A DNA stretch of 64,000 nt from Lachnospiraceae bacterium C6A11 (lineage in GTDB: Bacteria; Bacillota; Clostridia; Lachnospirales; Lachnospiraceae), in the NCBI GenBank assembly GCA_000702245.1, contig KL370879.1, positions 1 to 64,000 of the forward strand. Reading direction: 5' to 3'. Positions 24,518 through 34,008 of the stretch are shown piece by piece (positions within the stretch are counted from its first letter, which is position 1; every line of letters starts with the position of its first letter). Below the pieces are notes generated by a model. It had not been told where the DNA came from and ran no database searches. It worked only from the letters and a program-made list of their open reading frames with translations. Both the position numbers and the translations under genes were made by a program.

Positions 24518-26941
24518 TTAATAACCCGGATCATATATCAATTCATTTATAGATGTACTGAGTATATGCTTATCGTTGTCTATCTGGGCAACGGTTACCG
24601 TATCGCCCTTATTCAGCTCATCATACTCTTCCTTCGCGACTATGATCGTATTTTCATTCATGTAGGTTGTAACCAGACGCTCTCCGTTAACGAGAACTGT
24701 CGAGAACGGCGTGAAGTTGTTACCGTGAACAATGATCTGATTATTTGATAGCGTAACATCCTTAAGAAGCACCGGATAGATACCCATCATCATATCTGCC
24801 GCCTTATACTCTTCCATCGAATCATAGATGTACTGCTCACCGTAAAGCATATCGTACTGTATGAGATGCAGTGCGTCATAATAATTCGAGTCATCATAAG
24901 CGTTGTAGAATGAAGAGTGTATTTTCTGATAAATACCCTTGTCAAGATTAAGCGATGTCAGAAGATAATCCGAAATCTCATAAGTTGCAATATCTCTGTC
25001 AGGAAGATCAAGCGCGATATTATTTACGATAACGTATTCTGACTGGAATTCGTTTCCCACAACAATATCATCCATGTCAAACGGAATACTTGGAAGGTGG
25101 TCGCCGTAGATTATAAGGACATAATTCTCTCCTCTTGCATCAAGCATGCTCTTCAGCTGACCGATCATATCGTCCATCTCATAGCACATATTAACATAGT
25201 AGCCATACTGATTTGTGAGCGCAGTGTCACCGTCGTCTCTTGTTACATGAACGTGCTCAACTGTATTTACTGCGTCTTCAGGGTATTTACCATGTCCTTG
25301 AACCGATATGCAGTGAACGAAATCGTTATCGTTTTCAGTGTGGTCGAGACACTTCTTTATCTCATCCACAAGGTTATAATCCTTTGCCCATCCGGCACTT
25401 GTATACTGAAGTGTAGGCATATATTCCTGAGACACAAAGTAATCAAAACCAAGCTGATCATAAACCTGATTTCTACTATAGAAGTAAGCCTTGTTATTGT
25501 GCATAGCAAAGGTTGTATAGCCCTGTCTCTTAAGTATCTGTGCAAGGCTTTCGCAAGGTGTATCCGTAAGAACGGTCTTGTATGGATACTCTCCGGCACC
25601 AAACAGAGAAGTCCTCATACCTGTTATAACTTCGCACTCAACATTTGCAGTTCCCGCACCGATAGAAGGAACTGTCAGGAATCCGGAAGGATAATCCTCC
25701 TTGAACTTGTGGAAGTTCGGTATCGAATCAATATCTGTATGAATGCCTTCCATTCTGCCGATGTCCATAAAGGACTCAAGTTGGATTATGATTATATTCG
25801 GTGTTTTCTTTCTTCCTCTCTCATCGAGGTAAACCTGATAATCAGCGTCAACACGTTCTACAAGACCGTCAACCGCTTCTTCCGAATAATCATCAGGTTT
25901 TGTTATTCCTATATCAATAATACTGTTTGAGAAACAGTAAACAAAACCGTATTCCTTATAAGCATTTCCGAGATTTGAGAAGTCATCGGATATGATGCCC
26001 AGTCTCGTAGCTGTGGTAGTAAGAACATAGATAAGCATAAATACGCCCACTGCAACAAGGAAGTTTACAAGCCTGTTGACCTTACCCACAACCTTCGGCG
26101 TCCAAATAAAGAACATGATGATCAAAAATATGACCGCGCCTATTCCGGCAAATAAGAGTATCTGTTGGAACTTATTAAAGTAGACATCCAGCATACTCAT
26201 GACATCCACCGCCATCAGGAAGTCGATGGCCGAGAACGGCGTTATCCTGTAGCCCAGGACCATAAAGTTTATGAATCCCATGACAAACCATAGGAAGCCG
26301 AAAATAAACACGAAAAACAGCCTCTTCCTGAATATAAGTCCCAGGAGAAGCGTAGCAAATATGATAAGTATATTAATAAAGAAGATAAGCGGTGAATGGA
26401 AGATAAAGCTTATCGCGCCGGTAAAGGATCTTCTTCCCAGAATTTCAAGGATAAAGTCCTCAACTATGGCAAGGATGAAACAGCCAAGGATCCATTTATA
26501 GTTCTTGGCTTCATACATTTTTGATATCTTCAGTTTCAGCTTCTTGAAAGGTCCCTTGATATTCTGGAGCTCGTCTTCTATATCTTCTTCCGACTCTTCA
26601 TCTGATGATTCATTCTCAGAATCGACTTCTTTCTTTTTCCGAGATTTCTTCTTTGAACGTTTCTTATCCTCTTTGGATTTTTCAGATTCTTTAGCCTCGT
26701 CATTTTCCCCGGTTTTATCAGATTCTTTAGATTCGCCGTTATTTTCAACCGACTCAGCCGCCTTATCAAGATCTTTTGTGCTTACGAATCCGTCCACAGC
26801 TTCAGGTACTTCAATGCCCTCAGTCTTCTTCTCTTCTTCTGCCGGATCGTTCAGAACCGTTTTTTCAGGAAGAGCTTTAGTCTTCTCTATTCTGTTTTTG
26901 TTGTAATTATTATGATGTTTCCTATTCTTCTTACTGCTCAT
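24518..26941 (-). CDS. LTA-synthase-like sulfatase with charged N-terminus and TIG-like tail
   Basis: An 807-residue membrane phosphoglycerol-transferase-type protein of the alkaline phosphatase superfamily. Residues 1-140 are a very charged cytoplasmic region (Lys/Glu/Ser-rich). Five membrane helices span about 148-310. The extracellular sulfatase domain starts PNIIIIQLESFMDI, has the nucleophile region GAGTANVECEVITGM and the metal motif IIYGDHLPS. After it, residues about 715-805 (IIVHGNNFTPFSTVLVNG) look like an IPT/TIG-type beta domain, unusual for this family. The likely role is polymerising or decorating a polyglycerolphosphate polymer, but substrates are unproven. There are two more paralogs in the window. 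The start has AGAGGC. It follows pepF by 65 bases. Confidence 0.82.
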   Translation of the reverse strand: MSSKKNRKHHNNYNKNRIEKTKALPEKTVLNDPAEEEKKTEGIEVPEAVDGFVSTKDLDKAAESVENNGESKESDKTGENDEAKESEKSKEDKKRSKKKSRKKKEVDSENESSDEESEEDIEDELQNIKGPFKKLKLKISKMYEAKNYKWILGCFILAIVEDFILEILGRRSFTGAISFIFHSPLIFFINILIIFATLLLGLIFRKRLFFVFIFGFLWFVMGFINFMVLGYRITPFSAIDFLMAVDVMSMLDVYFNKFQQILLFAGIGAVIFLIIMFFIWTPKVVGKVNRLVNFLVAVGVFMLIYVLTTTATRLGIISDDFSNLGNAYKEYGFVYCFSNSIIDIGITKPDDYSEEAVDGLVERVDADYQVYLDERGRKKTPNIIIIQLESFMDIGRMEGIHTDIDSIPNFHKFKEDYPSGFLTVPSIGAGTANVECEVITGMRTSLFGAGEYPYKTVLTDTPCESLAQILKRQGYTTFAMHNNKAYFYSRNQVYDQLGFDYFVSQEYMPTLQYTSAGWAKDYNLVDEIKKCLDHTENDNDFVHCISVQGHGKYPEDAVNTVEHVHVTRDDGDTALTNQYGYYVNMCYEMDDMIGQLKSMLDARGENYVLIIYGDHLPSIPFDMDDIVVGNEFQSEYVIVNNIALDLPDRDIATYEISDYLLTSLNLDKGIYQKIHSSFYNAYDDSNYYDALHLIQYDMLYGEQYIYDSMEEYKAADMMMGIYPVLLKDVTLSNNQIIVHGNNFTPFSTVLVNGERLVTTYMNENTIIVAKEEYDELNKGDTVTVAQIDNDKHILSTSINELIYDPGY

Positions 26942-27006
26942 ATAAGCCTCTTAAGACAATAGTATTTTTATCCTGCTAAACGATTATATCAAAAAAAAAT
27001 GATTTT

Positions 27007-28812
27007 TCAACAAATATCCGCAAGTGATTCCATCTGACTTATAACATCAGCAAATACATCAAGCGCATCCTGAACAGGTTTTTCGGTCGAAAGATCAACT
27101 CCGGCCTTCTTCAGAAGGCTTACCGGATCCTCTGTACAGCCGCTGGAAAGGAAGTTTTTATACTCCTTCACAGCCTTATCGCCTTCAGTTAGAATCCTGT
27201 CAGCAACAGCTACTGCAGCTGAAAAGCTTGTAGCATACTGATATACATAAAAATTATAGTAGAAATGCGGTATTCTGCACCACTCATAGGCAATAAGCGG
27301 ATCTGAAACCATATCCTCGCCAAAGTATTTCCTATTTAGTGATAAATACAGCTCAGATAGAGTCTCTGCCGTAAGCGGTGTTCCACTCTCAGAAAGCTTG
27401 TTGCTCTCTCTCTCGAATTCAGCAAACATAGTCTGTCTGTAGAGAGTACCCTTGAAGCTTTCAAGGAAATGATTGATAAGATAAGCCTTCTCCTTGTCAG
27501 ACTCCGCTTTACTAAGCAGATATTTAAGAAGAAGCACTTCATTCGTTGTAGAAGCAACCTCAGCTACAAATATCTTGTAATTCGAATCAAAGAAGTTCTG
27601 CTTTTCATTCGAATAATATGTATGGATGGAATGCCCCATCTCGTGAACAAGTGTAAATATATCATCAAGCGTATTGTTAAAGTTAAGGAGCACATAAGGA
27701 TGAACTCCGTAAACGCCCGAAGAATAAGCCCCGCCGCGTTTTCCTTTGTTTTCAACAACATCTATCCATCTGTTATCATAGGCAGTCTTCAGAAGCTCTA
27801 TATAGTCGTCGCCAAGCGGGCGAAGGGCACGGAGTGAAATCTCCTTTGCTTCTTCAAAGCTTACCTTATATTCATAGTCGCCAACCATCGGCGCATAAAC
27901 ATCATACATATGAAGCTCGTCAACCTTGAGAAGCTTCTTTCTGAGTCTGACATATCTATGGAACTTGTCAAGATTCTTGTTAACGCAGCTGATGAGGTTA
28001 TCACATACATTAGTTGAAACATTATTCTTATCAACGGCTGCAGTAAAGGTATCAGGATATTTTCTTGCCCTGGCATAAAATATCTGCTTCTTCACCTGTC
28101 CATCGTAGAGAGCCGCCCAGGTATTTACAAGATTTTTATATTCCTCATAAAACTTCTCGAAGGATTCCTTCCTGACCTCTCTGTCAGTAGACATCTGAAG
28201 TGGCACAAATCTGCCGTTTGAAAGCTGAATATCCTCTCCATCCTCACCTTTAGTATTCGGAAATCTTATATCAGCATTTGCAAGCATTGAGCGTGCGTTT
28301 GAAGCAGCCTCTGCCATATCGCCTGCTGATGCAAGAAGCTCCTCCATCTCCTTTGAGAGGGTATGTTCTCTTGTTCTCTGAATCTCACTGATAACATTCT
28401 TATATTTAAGTAATCCCGGAAGTTCCTTGTAATAAGCTTCTATCACCTTCGGGTCTGCCTCAAGTATTTCCGGCTCAAGGAAAGAAAGCTTTTCATTTAT
28501 CTTAACATCCAGCGACTGTGCCCTCTGGAAAAGCTTCTGATTCTCCGGCTCTGAGGTGTCTTGATCGTGAAGCATCTCTGCATAACCATATAGGCGATAA
28601 ACCTTCATGACAGCATCCTCATAAATATCCATCGCCTTAAGAAGCGTCTCTGCACTTTCTGTAAGACTTCCTGCCATACCGGCAAGCTCATCAGCCTTTT
28701 CAATAGCTGCACTATAATCTTTCTCCCAAAGCTCGGTTGTTTCATATATATCAGATAGCTTCCAGGTCATTTCCTCAGGTATTTCATTTCTAAGCGGTAA
28801 TCTGTTTTCCAT
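27007..28812 (-). CDS. pepF: Oligoendopeptidase F (M3 zinc peptidase)
   Basis: A 601-residue cytoplasmic metallopeptidase of family M3B that degrades medium-length peptides. The zinc motif HEMGHSIH (near 385) carries both His ligands and the catalytic Glu. The third ligand is downstream in VAEVASTTNEVLL. The N-terminal domain begins with RNEIPEEMTWKLSDIY, typical of PepF. AAGGAGC precedes the start at 28812. It is the first gene of a minus-strand run (pepF, LTAS-like, typA, pncB, FHA) and is divergent from dus. A role in turnover of secreted or signal peptides is possible from other Firmicutes but not shown here. Confidence 0.95.
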   Translation of the reverse strand: MENRLPLRNEIPEEMTWKLSDIYETTELWEKDYSAAIEKADELAGMAGSLTESAETLLKAMDIYEDAVMKVYRLYGYAEMLHDQDTSEPENQKLFQRAQSLDVKINEKLSFLEPEILEADPKVIEAYYKELPGLLKYKNVISEIQRTREHTLSKEMEELLASAGDMAEAASNARSMLANADIRFPNTKGEDGEDIQLSNGRFVPLQMSTDREVRKESFEKFYEEYKNLVNTWAALYDGQVKKQIFYARARKYPDTFTAAVDKNNVSTNVCDNLISCVNKNLDKFHRYVRLRKKLLKVDELHMYDVYAPMVGDYEYKVSFEEAKEISLRALRPLGDDYIELLKTAYDNRWIDVVENKGKRGGAYSSGVYGVHPYVLLNFNNTLDDIFTLVHEMGHSIHTYYSNEKQNFFDSNYKIFVAEVASTTNEVLLLKYLLSKAESDKEKAYLINHFLESFKGTLYRQTMFAEFERESNKLSESGTPLTAETLSELYLSLNRKYFGEDMVSDPLIAYEWCRIPHFYYNFYVYQYATSFSAAVAVADRILTEGDKAVKEYKNFLSSGCTEDPVSLLKKAGVDLSTEKPVQDALDVFADVISQMESLADIC

Positions 28813-29049
28813 TTTTTAATGCTCCTTAATAGCTATACAAACTTCTGCAATCGATAGATAACAATTGCAACTTTATATTATAAATACATTATCATGATTA
28901 GTAAAATGATATTTTTTGATTAATCGCATGCTGCAGTTATTATGATAATTGCATATTTGTTTAATGATATGTTATTATCAATTTCAATTGAATGACGTGA
29001 TTCAGTATATTGTCATTCATATAAAGAAATTACAGAAAAGAGAAAAATA

Positions 29050-30042
29050 ATGTTTATCAGTCTTGCTCCCATGGAGGGGATAACTACATATATTTACAGA
29101 AATGCGATCAACCGTCATTTTGGTGAGATAGACTACTTCTATACACCGTTTCTGACTGCAAGCCATATCAAAGGACGTGAGCTGCGTGATGTTGACCCAA
29201 AGAACAATACGGTTCCACGCCTCATTCCGCAGGTTCTCGTAAATGACGCTGACCTTTTCATAACTATCACCAGGCAGCTTGAAGCTCTTGGCTACGATGA
29301 GGTTAATCTTAATCTCGGCTGTCCATCAGGAACAGTTACTGCCAAAGGACGTGGTGCAGGCTTTCTCGATAAAATAAGCGAGCTTGACCGTTTTCTTGAT
29401 CAGATATTTGACGAATCTCCTATCGATATTTCAATTAAAACACGTATAGGAGCCGAGTTCATCTCCGAATGGGAGGATATTGCTAAAGTATATGAAAAAT
29501 ACCCTGTTAAGGAGCTGATCATTCATCCTCGTGCCGGTAAGGAACTGTATAAGGGTCACGCCCACGTTGAGATATATAAAGAGATGGTTGATTATCTTTC
29601 GGCAAAAATGAAAGATACTATTTTTACCTATAACGGAGATATTACTGATCCAGAAAGTTATAAAAACATTATATCCAACATTTCTTTTCCATTAATAAAG
29701 ACAAATACAGTATCCGTTGGCAATATTTCAAATAATACTGCCGTACGGATCATGATCGGACGCGGCATGATTGCCAACCCGTCATTGGCGTACAGTCTTA
29801 AGAATGGGCGAAATATAGATGACTTTAAGAAGCGTTTTCTGCTCTTCCACGAGGAGCTTCTAAATAATTATATAGAAGAAATGAATTACGAGGATCAGGT
29901 TGTTAAGAAGATGAAGGAACTCTGGGTTTATCTTTCAAAGGGACTTGGCATCCCGCAGAAGGCCATGAAAGAACTGCTCAAGGCCACAACTCTTCCGAAA
30001 TACAAAAACCAGTTTCAGGTTATCTCGTCCTATATACAATAA
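29050..30042 (+). CDS. dus: tRNA-dihydrouridine synthase
   Basis: This flavoenzyme reduces specific uridines in the tRNA D-loop to dihydrouridine using NADPH. The protein has 330 residues. It has the Dus start LAPMEGITTYIYRN, the catalytic Cys in NLNLGCPSGTVTAKGRGAGFL, KTRIGAE and the phosphate-binding IMIGRGMIANPSL. Which uridines it modifies cannot be told. The ribosome site is weak (AGAAAAGAG). The next gene, a PHP phosphatase, starts 36 bases later, so the two probably form one plus-strand unit. The 237-base region upstream is AT-rich and holds the divergent promoters of dus and pepF, which I could not fix. Confidence 0.93.
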   Translation: MFISLAPMEGITTYIYRNAINRHFGEIDYFYTPFLTASHIKGRELRDVDPKNNTVPRLIPQVLVNDADLFITITRQLEALGYDEVNLNLGCPSGTVTAKGRGAGFLDKISELDRFLDQIFDESPIDISIKTRIGAEFISEWEDIAKVYEKYPVKELIIHPRAGKELYKGHAHVEIYKEMVDYLSAKMKDTIFTYNGDITDPESYKNIISNISFPLIKTNTVSVGNISNNTAVRIMIGRGMIANPSLAYSLKNGRNIDDFKKRFLLFHEELLNNYIEEMNYEDQVVKKMKELWVYLSKGLGIPQKAMKELLKATTLPKYKNQFQVISSYIQ

Positions 30043-30077
30043 TAAATAGAATAATCATTAATAGAAAGAATAAGAAA

Positions 30078-30854
30078 ATGAAAGCAAGTTATCACAATCA
30101 TACCTGGCGCTGCAATCATGCGGCAGGCACAGAAAGAGAATACATAGAGAAAGCAATTGAAGGCGGTATCAAGGTCTTTGGTTTTTCGGATCATACACCT
30201 CAGATCTTCCCGGAGGGTTATGTTTCGAACTTCCGCATGCAGCCGGATCAGATTGATGGTTACTGTGATACTATCACTGCGCTTAAGAAGGAATACGCAT
30301 CAGATATCGAAATACACATCGGTCTTGAGGTTGAATACTATCCACTTCTTTTTGATAAACTGAATGAATTTCTTGCTGATTACCCTATCGAGTATTATCT
30401 TCTCGGCCAGCATCTGATATTTAACGAATACGAAACCATCCGCGACGGCTTTAGATTTCCTGACAGCCGCTCCGGTCTTGTACAATATGTTGATCAGTGT
30501 ATCGAAGCTCTAAATACCGGTCGATTCCTGTATTTTGCTCATCCTGATGTCTTCAGGACCAACTGTGACGACAAAACCTATTACACAGAAATGAAAAGAC
30601 TCTGCGAACACGCAAAGTCTCTCTCCATCCCTCTTGAGATCAATCTTCTCGGCATTGCTACAGATCGTTATTATCCTGCTGCCCGCTTCTGGAATATTGT
30701 TTCAGAGGTTGGTAATGACACCATTTTCGGCGTCGATGCCCATGCAACCGAGGATGTTACGCGTGAAGAAGCCGTAGAAAAAGCAATGAAGCAGTTCATA
30801 GAACCGCTTCATCTAAATCTTCTTGATACAATTAATATCCCTCAGCTCTCCTGA
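30078..30854 (+). CDS. PHP-family histidinol-phosphatase
   Basis: A 258-residue PHP-domain phosphoesterase of the HisK/HisJ type, which removes phosphate from histidinol-phosphate in histidine synthesis. The first metal motif is YHNHTWRCNHA, followed by GFSDHTPQ. More ligands follow in HIGLEVEYY, GQHL, FAHPDVF and the GVDAHATED end. No other his genes are near, so histidine synthesis is inferred from family only; other PHP phosphatases could look the same. Its 3' end overlaps the convergent thioesterase gene by 23 bases. The ribosome site is weak (AGAAAGAATAAG). Confidence 0.83.
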   Translation: MKASYHNHTWRCNHAAGTEREYIEKAIEGGIKVFGFSDHTPQIFPEGYVSNFRMQPDQIDGYCDTITALKKEYASDIEIHIGLEVEYYPLLFDKLNEFLADYPIEYYLLGQHLIFNEYETIRDGFRFPDSRSGLVQYVDQCIEALNTGRFLYFAHPDVFRTNCDDKTYYTEMKRLCEHAKSLSIPLEINLLGIATDRYYPAARFWNIVSEVGNDTIFGVDAHATEDVTREEAVEKAMKQFIEPLHLNLLDTINIPQLS

Positions 30855-31320
30855 TCTTTCTCATTTCGATCCTCTTGAGAGCACCCTCAAATTCTGCTTT
30901 TTCAACTTCAGTCTCCGGTTCTATTCCGTAAGGTACCGGAACCGGACGACCGTTATCATCTATACATACTTCAGTAAAATACGCTCTATTGATCATATGC
31001 CTCCTGCCGGTCTCTCTGTCTTCAAAATAGACATCGACTCTGACCTCCATGGAGGTATTTCCAACGTAGGTTACCCTGGCGATTATAACAACTACATCAT
31101 TGATGAATGCACCCTTCTTGAACTTAAGGTTATCAACTGCAACTGTTGTGACCAGATGTCCTGAATGTCTGAGTGCAGCAATTCCTGCGACCTCGTCCAT
31201 CCACTCCATAAGACGTCCACCGAAAAGCCTGCCGCTTCCGTTGATATCTTCGTACTGTATGCACTTCATCCATTCCGACTGTGAATCAGAAACTTTTTTT
31301 AAACCTTTTTCGTATTTCAT
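30832..31320 (-). CDS. Hotdog-fold acyl-CoA thioesterase
   Basis: A 162-residue thioesterase of the YciA/BFIT-like hotdog group, which hydrolyses acyl-CoA thioesters. The core is GSGRLFGGRLMEWMDEVAGIAALRH, with the catalytic Asp in WMDEVAG, then VDNLKFKKGAFINDVV and the RVTYVGNTSMEV strand. The ATG at 31320 is chosen because the frame beyond it starts with TTG (31344), adding only eight residues; neither has a strong ribosome site. The 3' end overlaps the PHP phosphatase gene on the other strand by 23 bases. The acyl substrate is unknown. Confidence 0.82.
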   Translation of the reverse strand: MKYEKGLKKVSDSQSEWMKCIQYEDINGSGRLFGGRLMEWMDEVAGIAALRHSGHLVTTVAVDNLKFKKGAFINDVVVIIARVTYVGNTSMEVRVDVYFEDRETGRRHMINRAYFTEVCIDDNGRPVPVPYGIEPETEVEKAEFEGALKRIEMRKIRRAEGY

Positions 31321-31398
31321 GGTATGTCTTTCTATGGTATGCAAGCATCCACGGTGTTTACATTTGTTTTACCGCACATGATTCTTGGGTACAAAAAA

Positions 31399-31470
<72 letters not shown>

Positions 31471-31568
31471 ATTTTGTTTTAGGTTTTTCACCTGCAACGA
31501 TGATTATATTATCACGGTGTATACCTAATGTCAACAACTTTTTAAAAAACTTTTTTATTTTTTCCTGA

Positions 31569-32921
31569 TCACATTAAACCACGTATAAATACGATGATCG
31601 TCAGAACCGGAAGTACGTATTTAAAGTACGGAATAAGGTGTTTTGACATACGCATACCTTTTCCTGTATTTGTCTCTTCAAGATATTTATCTGCGCCCCA
31701 GCCGAATTTCCAGGTGCAGAAAATAACATAAATGATTGAACCTACTGGAAGGATAACATTTCCAACCAGGAAGTCCTCGGAATCGAGGATACCTCTTGAA
31801 CCAATTACACTTACATTCTTCCACACATTGAAGCCAAGCACGCATGGAATACTTCCCACAAGAACAAGCACGCAATTGATAGCTATCGATTTAAGTCTCG
31901 TCCAGCCAAGATTATCCATCAGATTACGTACCAGATTCTCAAATACGGCGGTCACAGTTGAAAAGCTTGCAAATACCATAAATATAAAAAACATGGTTCC
32001 CCATACTCTTCCGCCATTCATATCGGAAAAGATCTGCGGAAGTGTAACAAAGATAAGTGACGGTCCCTGGTCAGGCTGAACATCAAATGCAAAGCATGCA
32101 GGAAAGATGATAAGACCTGCCATGATAGCTATAAAGGTATCAAGCGCTACTATCTTAACAGATTCACCTGTAAGAGTGTTCTCTTTATTTATATAGCTGC
32201 CAAATATTTCCATGGAGCCTATTCCTAAGCTTAGGGTGAAAAAAGCCTGACTCATCGCACCGGATATAACATTGTCCCAGCCCACTTTACTTGCTTTTGA
32301 TATGTCCGGAAGAAGATAAAACTCTATTCCTTCACCCGAACCTTTGATCATAATGCTGTTAACTGCGAGCACGACAATTAGAAGCAGCAATCCTATCATC
32401 ATGAATTTGGAAACTCGTTCAAGCCCTTTCTGAACACCAAAGCATATAACGATAAAACCAAATATAACAATGAGAGCCATAAACAACATCATTACACCGG
32501 GACTGTCCAGCAGATTGTTAAAAATCGTTCCGGTCTCTTCTTTCTTTATACTGTCAAAGTCACCCTTCAGGTATTTCCAGAAATAAGCCAGCATCCAGCC
32601 GGAAACTGTCGTGTAATACATCATAAGAAGCACTGATCCCGCATAAGCCACCCAGCCGTAAATATGCCAATGATGCTTGTCCTTCTCAAGCTTCTTCATA
32701 GCTTTCATGGTTGTCATCTTGCTGGCTCTTCCCACCGCCAGCTCCATGGTAAGTACAGGGATACCCATAATAGCAAGAAAGACCAAATATATGATTACAA
32801 AGATAGCGCCGCCGTTCTGTCCCACCATGTACGGAAAGCGCCATACATTTCCTATTCCGATAGCGCATCCTGCACTGACAAGAATAAAACCAAGCCTGCT
32901 CTTAAAGCCTTCTCTTTCCAT
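31569..32921 (-). CDS. Sodium-dependent amino acid transporter, NSS family
   Basis: A 450-residue sodium symporter of the neurotransmitter:sodium symporter family, LeuT/MhsT fold, with about 11-12 hydrophobic segments. TM1 carries the family hallmark AGCAIGIGNVWRFPYMVGQNGG near 17-38, whose unwound centre binds Na+ and substrate. Bacterial members carry amino acids such as tryptophan, tyrosine or leucine; the substrate here is unknown. The ATG lies 4 bases after the birA stop and uses GGAAGGAAT at the end of birA, so the genes are coupled. About 100 bases separate its stop from the tRNA-Gly gene. Confidence 0.92.
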   Translation of the reverse strand: MEREGFKSRLGFILVSAGCAIGIGNVWRFPYMVGQNGGAIFVIIYLVFLAIMGIPVLTMELAVGRASKMTTMKAMKKLEKDKHHWHIYGWVAYAGSVLLMMYYTTVSGWMLAYFWKYLKGDFDSIKKEETGTIFNNLLDSPGVMMLFMALIVIFGFIVICFGVQKGLERVSKFMMIGLLLLIVVLAVNSIMIKGSGEGIEFYLLPDISKASKVGWDNVISGAMSQAFFTLSLGIGSMEIFGSYINKENTLTGESVKIVALDTFIAIMAGLIIFPACFAFDVQPDQGPSLIFVTLPQIFSDMNGGRVWGTMFFIFMVFASFSTVTAVFENLVRNLMDNLGWTRLKSIAINCVLVLVGSIPCVLGFNVWKNVSVIGSRGILDSEDFLVGNVILPVGSIIYVIFCTWKFGWGADKYLEETNTGKGMRMSKHLIPYFKYVLPVLTIIVFIRGLM

Positions 32922-32925
32922 CTAT

Positions 32926-33933
32926 CTAAGCATTCCTTCCCATTTTTATCTCACCTGTAAATATTCTATCTTCGATGCCGTCATCATCTGCGACCAGAAG
33001 CGAACCGTCATCACAGACTTCTTTAACTACTCCTACTGCCTTTTCATATTCAGTGCCGGTCTTTACCGAACCATCTATACCGGCATTTTTAACGGTTCTT
33101 TCATAGCCTACTCTCTTACCCACAACTATATTATGGCTGATATATTCCGGCATAAAGGAAGCTGCATCAAAGGCATCAAAAAGCTCCAAAAGATTATGAG
33201 TCACTTCTGCTATGATACGGTTTCTGGTAACATCCTCAACACGAAGTGAAGATGCAATATTTGTCAGTTCCGCAGGGAAATCCTCTTTTCTTACATTGAT
33301 TCCAATTCCGACAACTATCCTCTCGGCCATTCCTGTCTCCAGATCCGTCACAGCCTCTGTCAGTATGCCACAGACCTTCTTGTCGCCCACAAATATATCA
33401 TTGACCCATTTAATGCCCGGCTTTATGTCTGTAAGCTTCTCTATGGCTCTCACAACCGCAACTGCGGCCGCCATGGTTATCATCATAGGATTCCTGACAC
33501 CGCCCGGCACCCTGTAAATAAGCGACATATATATGCCGCTGTCCGCAGGCGAATAAAAGCTTCTTCCAAGTCTTCCTCTTCCTCCGGTCTGCTGATTGGC
33601 AACAAGGAGCATACGGTCTATGTCCTCGCTTATCATCAGCCTCTTCGCCTCATTATTTGTCGAATCTATAACATCATAAACCTTGACCCTAAGATCCTTA
33701 TCCTTCTCAGGAAGAGCCACTGATATCCCCTGCTCCGAGATAATATCATTCTCCTCCGCAAGATAATATCCGCTGTTATGGCCGGACACAATATCATAGC
33801 CGCTCTTTTTCAGCTGATTTATCGTCTTCCACACAGCATTTCTCGAAACACTGTATTTGTCAGCCAGATATTGTCCCGAAAGCGGCACTCCCTTATTTTC
33901 TTCCAATTCTCTTATGATGTCATCTTTAAGCAT
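32926..33933 (-). CDS. birA: Biotin-protein ligase / biotin repressor BirA
   Basis: A bifunctional protein of 335 residues. It activates biotin to biotinyl-AMP and attaches it to carboxylase carriers, and an N-terminal winged helix (1-65, with GQYLADKYSVSRNAVWKTINQL) lets it repress biotin genes. The ligase domain shows the QTGGRGRLGRSFYSP biotin/AMP loop near 118, WVNDIFVGDKKVCGILTE and a C-terminal SH3-like part with KEVCDDGSLLVADDDG. The length is that of group II ligases. No biotin synthesis genes are next to it. It is followed with a 4-base gap by the NSS transporter. Confidence 0.95.
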   Translation of the reverse strand: MLKDDIIRELEENKGVPLSGQYLADKYSVSRNAVWKTINQLKKSGYDIVSGHNSGYYLAEENDIISEQGISVALPEKDKDLRVKVYDVIDSTNNEAKRLMISEDIDRMLLVANQQTGGRGRLGRSFYSPADSGIYMSLIYRVPGGVRNPMMITMAAAVAVVRAIEKLTDIKPGIKWVNDIFVGDKKVCGILTEAVTDLETGMAERIVVGIGINVRKEDFPAELTNIASSLRVEDVTRNRIIAEVTHNLLELFDAFDAASFMPEYISHNIVVGKRVGYERTVKNAGIDGSVKTGTEYEKAVGVVKEVCDDGSLLVADDDGIEDRIFTGEIKMGRNA

Positions 33934-33962
33934 AGTCAGTCCTTTATTATAATTACTTCACC

Positions 33963-34000
33963 AAACAGAAAATGCATATACCAGCTATGATACATGCATT
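33963..34000 (-). terminator. Probable terminator after the patatin gene
   Basis: On the minus strand AATGCATGTATC pairs with GGTATATGCATT using two wobble pairs, then TTTTCTGTTT follows. The stem is AT-rich, so termination may be partial. Confidence 0.5.
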
Positions 34001-34008
34001 ATCCGGTA

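Noticed and set aside
25097-25930. A 277-codon plus-strand open frame opposite an LTAS-like gene
   Set aside because: Antisense shadow of a conserved sulfatase domain; hydrophobic, Cys-rich sequence without domain features.
28813-29049. AT-rich spacer between pepF and dus examined for an RNA gene or riboswitch
   Set aside because: No cloverleaf, conserved riboswitch core or strong hairpin; probably only the two divergent promoters.
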